From contig DGXM01000195.1 of the NCBI GenBank assembly GCA_002396325.1, forward strand, positions 1 to 6,733: a DNA stretch of 6,733 nucleotides, written 5' to 3'. The stretch comes from Treponema sp. UBA4232. Lineage in GTDB: Bacteria; Spirochaetota; Spirochaetia; Treponematales; Treponemataceae. The notes below the pieces were generated by a model. It made no database searches and was not told where the DNA came from. It saw nothing but the letters and a program-made list of their open reading frames with translations. Positions 5,909-6,733 of the stretch are shown piece after piece (position 1 is the stretch's first letter; every line of letters begins with the position of its first letter). The position numbers and the translations under genes were made by a program.

Positions 5909-6652
5909 ATGAACGTTTTGGAAGTCAGAAACCTTTGCAAAAAATATGGTGACACAGAAATTCTGCACAATGTGAATTTTGATATTGGTGAAGATGAATT
6001 TGTTGCGATAATGGGACAGTCAGGGGGTGGAAAATCAACATTGCTCTACACTGTGAGCGGAATGGATTCGCCTGACTCGGGAAGTGTTTTTCTGGCAGGT
6101 GATGAAATCACGAAATTGAGTGCAAAAAAGATGCAGGAAATCCGTCTTTCAAAAATGGGCTTCGTTTTTCAAAAGACAAGTTTTCTCAAAAATCTTTCCG
6201 TTGCAGACAACATCGTGTATCCTGCTTTTCAACTTGGGAAATCGAGCCGTTCCGAAATTCTCGAAGAAGCGGCATCCCTGATGGAAAAAATGGGAATTTC
6301 GAAAATCGCTTCAAGAGACATAAGCGAGGTCTCTGGCGGTCAACTGCAACGTGCCGCAATCTGCCGTGCAATGATAAATCATCCTTCCATTCTTTTTGGT
6401 GATGAACTTACCGGAGCATTGAACTCTTCCACCACACAGGAGGTTATGAATATTCTCGCGGCAATAAACCGTGACGGCACTGCTATCCTTGTGGTGACAC
6501 ATGACTCCAAAGTGGCAATGCGGGCAGACCGGGTTATTTTTCTGGAAGACGGAAATATAAAAGATGTTTTAAGTCTTGGAAAATACAGATCCGAGGATTT
6601 TTCCGTGCGTGAAAAGCGGATGAAGGAATGGCTTGATGTAATGAAGTTTTAA
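5909..6652 (+). CDS. ABC transporter ATP-binding protein (LolD/MacB type)
   Basis: This 247-residue cytoplasmic ATPase powers the adjacent FtsX-type permease. Motifs in order: Walker A GQSGGGKST (36-44), Q-loop Gln88 in GFVFQKTSFLKNLSV, signature VSGGQ (141-145; LSGGQ is commoner), Walker B ILFGDE (161-166, catalytic Glu166) and switch His198 in VVTHD. Two positions are off consensus: DELTG where DEPTG is usual, and D-loop GALN (169-172) where GALD is usual. The catalytic residues are intact, so it should hydrolyse ATP. The ABC core ends near 218. About 29 more residues (YRSEDFSVREKRMKEWLD, ending in MKF) form a C-terminal tail that I recall from related host-associated anaerobes. The start has AGGAGG (5896-5901) seven bases upstream. 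The gene is last in the operon; no clear terminator follows. Confidence 0.95.
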   Translation: MNVLEVRNLCKKYGDTEILHNVNFDIGEDEFVAIMGQSGGGKSTLLYTVSGMDSPDSGSVFLAGDEITKLSAKKMQEIRLSKMGFVFQKTSFLKNLSVADNIVYPAFQLGKSSRSEILEEAASLMEKMGISKIASRDISEVSGGQLQRAAICRAMINHPSILFGDELTGALNSSTTQEVMNILAAINRDGTAILVVTHDSKVAMRADRVIFLEDGNIKDVLSLGKYRSEDFSVREKRMKEWLDVMKF

Positions 6653-6733
6653 AAATCCTTGCGAAATTTATGAGAATCTTCCGGGAGCTGACCAATAAGT
6701 TTACCACCTGGTGTCATTCAGAACCTGCTGCCG
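6653..6733. other. Tail after the operon: no recognised gene or terminator
   Basis: These 81 bases show no hairpin with a T-run. An ATG at 6670 opens a plus-strand frame of 21 codons that reaches the window edge (MRIFRELTNK..., then FTTWCHSEPAA), but it has no ribosome site and I recognise no family. The minus strand has stops in all three frames here. GTGTCATTCAGAACCTG resembles the start of short dispersed intergenic repeats that begin GTCATTC in some bacteria, but the window ends too soon to tell. Confidence 0.3.

Noticed and set aside
1..6733. CRISPR array, tRNA/rRNA genes, insertion sequence ends, phage attachment sites.
   Set aside because: By eye I found no spaced direct repeats, no cloverleaf or rRNA motifs, no transposase-like protein and no terminal inverted repeats with target duplications.

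Overview
The window is a compact bacterial transporter locus: five protein genes in 6.7 kb, four of them membrane-export genes. Intermediate GC content that varies locally (roughly 37% to 60% on lines I counted), strong AGGAGG-type ribosome sites, and the flavour of the FtsX-type permease/ATPase pair suggest a gut or oral host-associated anaerobe. My best guess is Treponema (Spirochaetota), with a Clostridia/Lachnospiraceae-type Firmicute as the alternative. No rRNA, tRNA or informational marker gene is present, so this assignment is an inference of low certainty.

Layout. At the left edge, a hairpin followed by a T-run looks like an intrinsic terminator for a plus-strand gene lying outside the window. 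Directly against it, on the minus strand, is a complete MATE-family multidrug/cation antiporter gene (37-1386). A 177-base divergent intergenic region (1387-1563) holds the MATE promoter, whose -10 box sits so close to the ATG that the mRNA may be leaderless. It also holds a strong promoter (TTGACA-17-TAATCT) for a plus-strand TetR-family regulator (1564-2181). A 9-bp-stem hairpin follows tetR and probably ends its transcript. Then comes a second promoter/operator region and a three-gene transporter operon: MFS efflux protein (2308-3561), two-domain FtsX/MacB-like ABC permease (3545-5890, overlapping the MFS gene by 17 bases) and LolD/MacB-type ABC ATPase (5909-6652). The last 81 bases hold no recognisable gene or terminator.

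How it fits together. The most informative regulatory signal is an identical 18-base sequence, AGACAGGCAGTCGGTCTA, found once over the tetR start site and once just before the MFS gene. The two copies lie at nearly the same distance from the downstream start codons (16 and 17 bases). It is an imperfect palindrome of the kind TetR proteins bind. The simplest model is that the TetR protein represses both itself and the MFS-ABC operon, and that a ligand which binds TetR releases both. The locus would then be an inducible detoxification or export module in which a secondary (MFS) and a primary (ABC) transporter are made together. The MATE gene has its own divergent promoter with no recognisable copy of the operator, so its membership in the regulon is unproven. 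No substrate can be read from the sequence. No periplasmic adaptor or outer-membrane channel is present to complete a MacAB-TolC-type pump.
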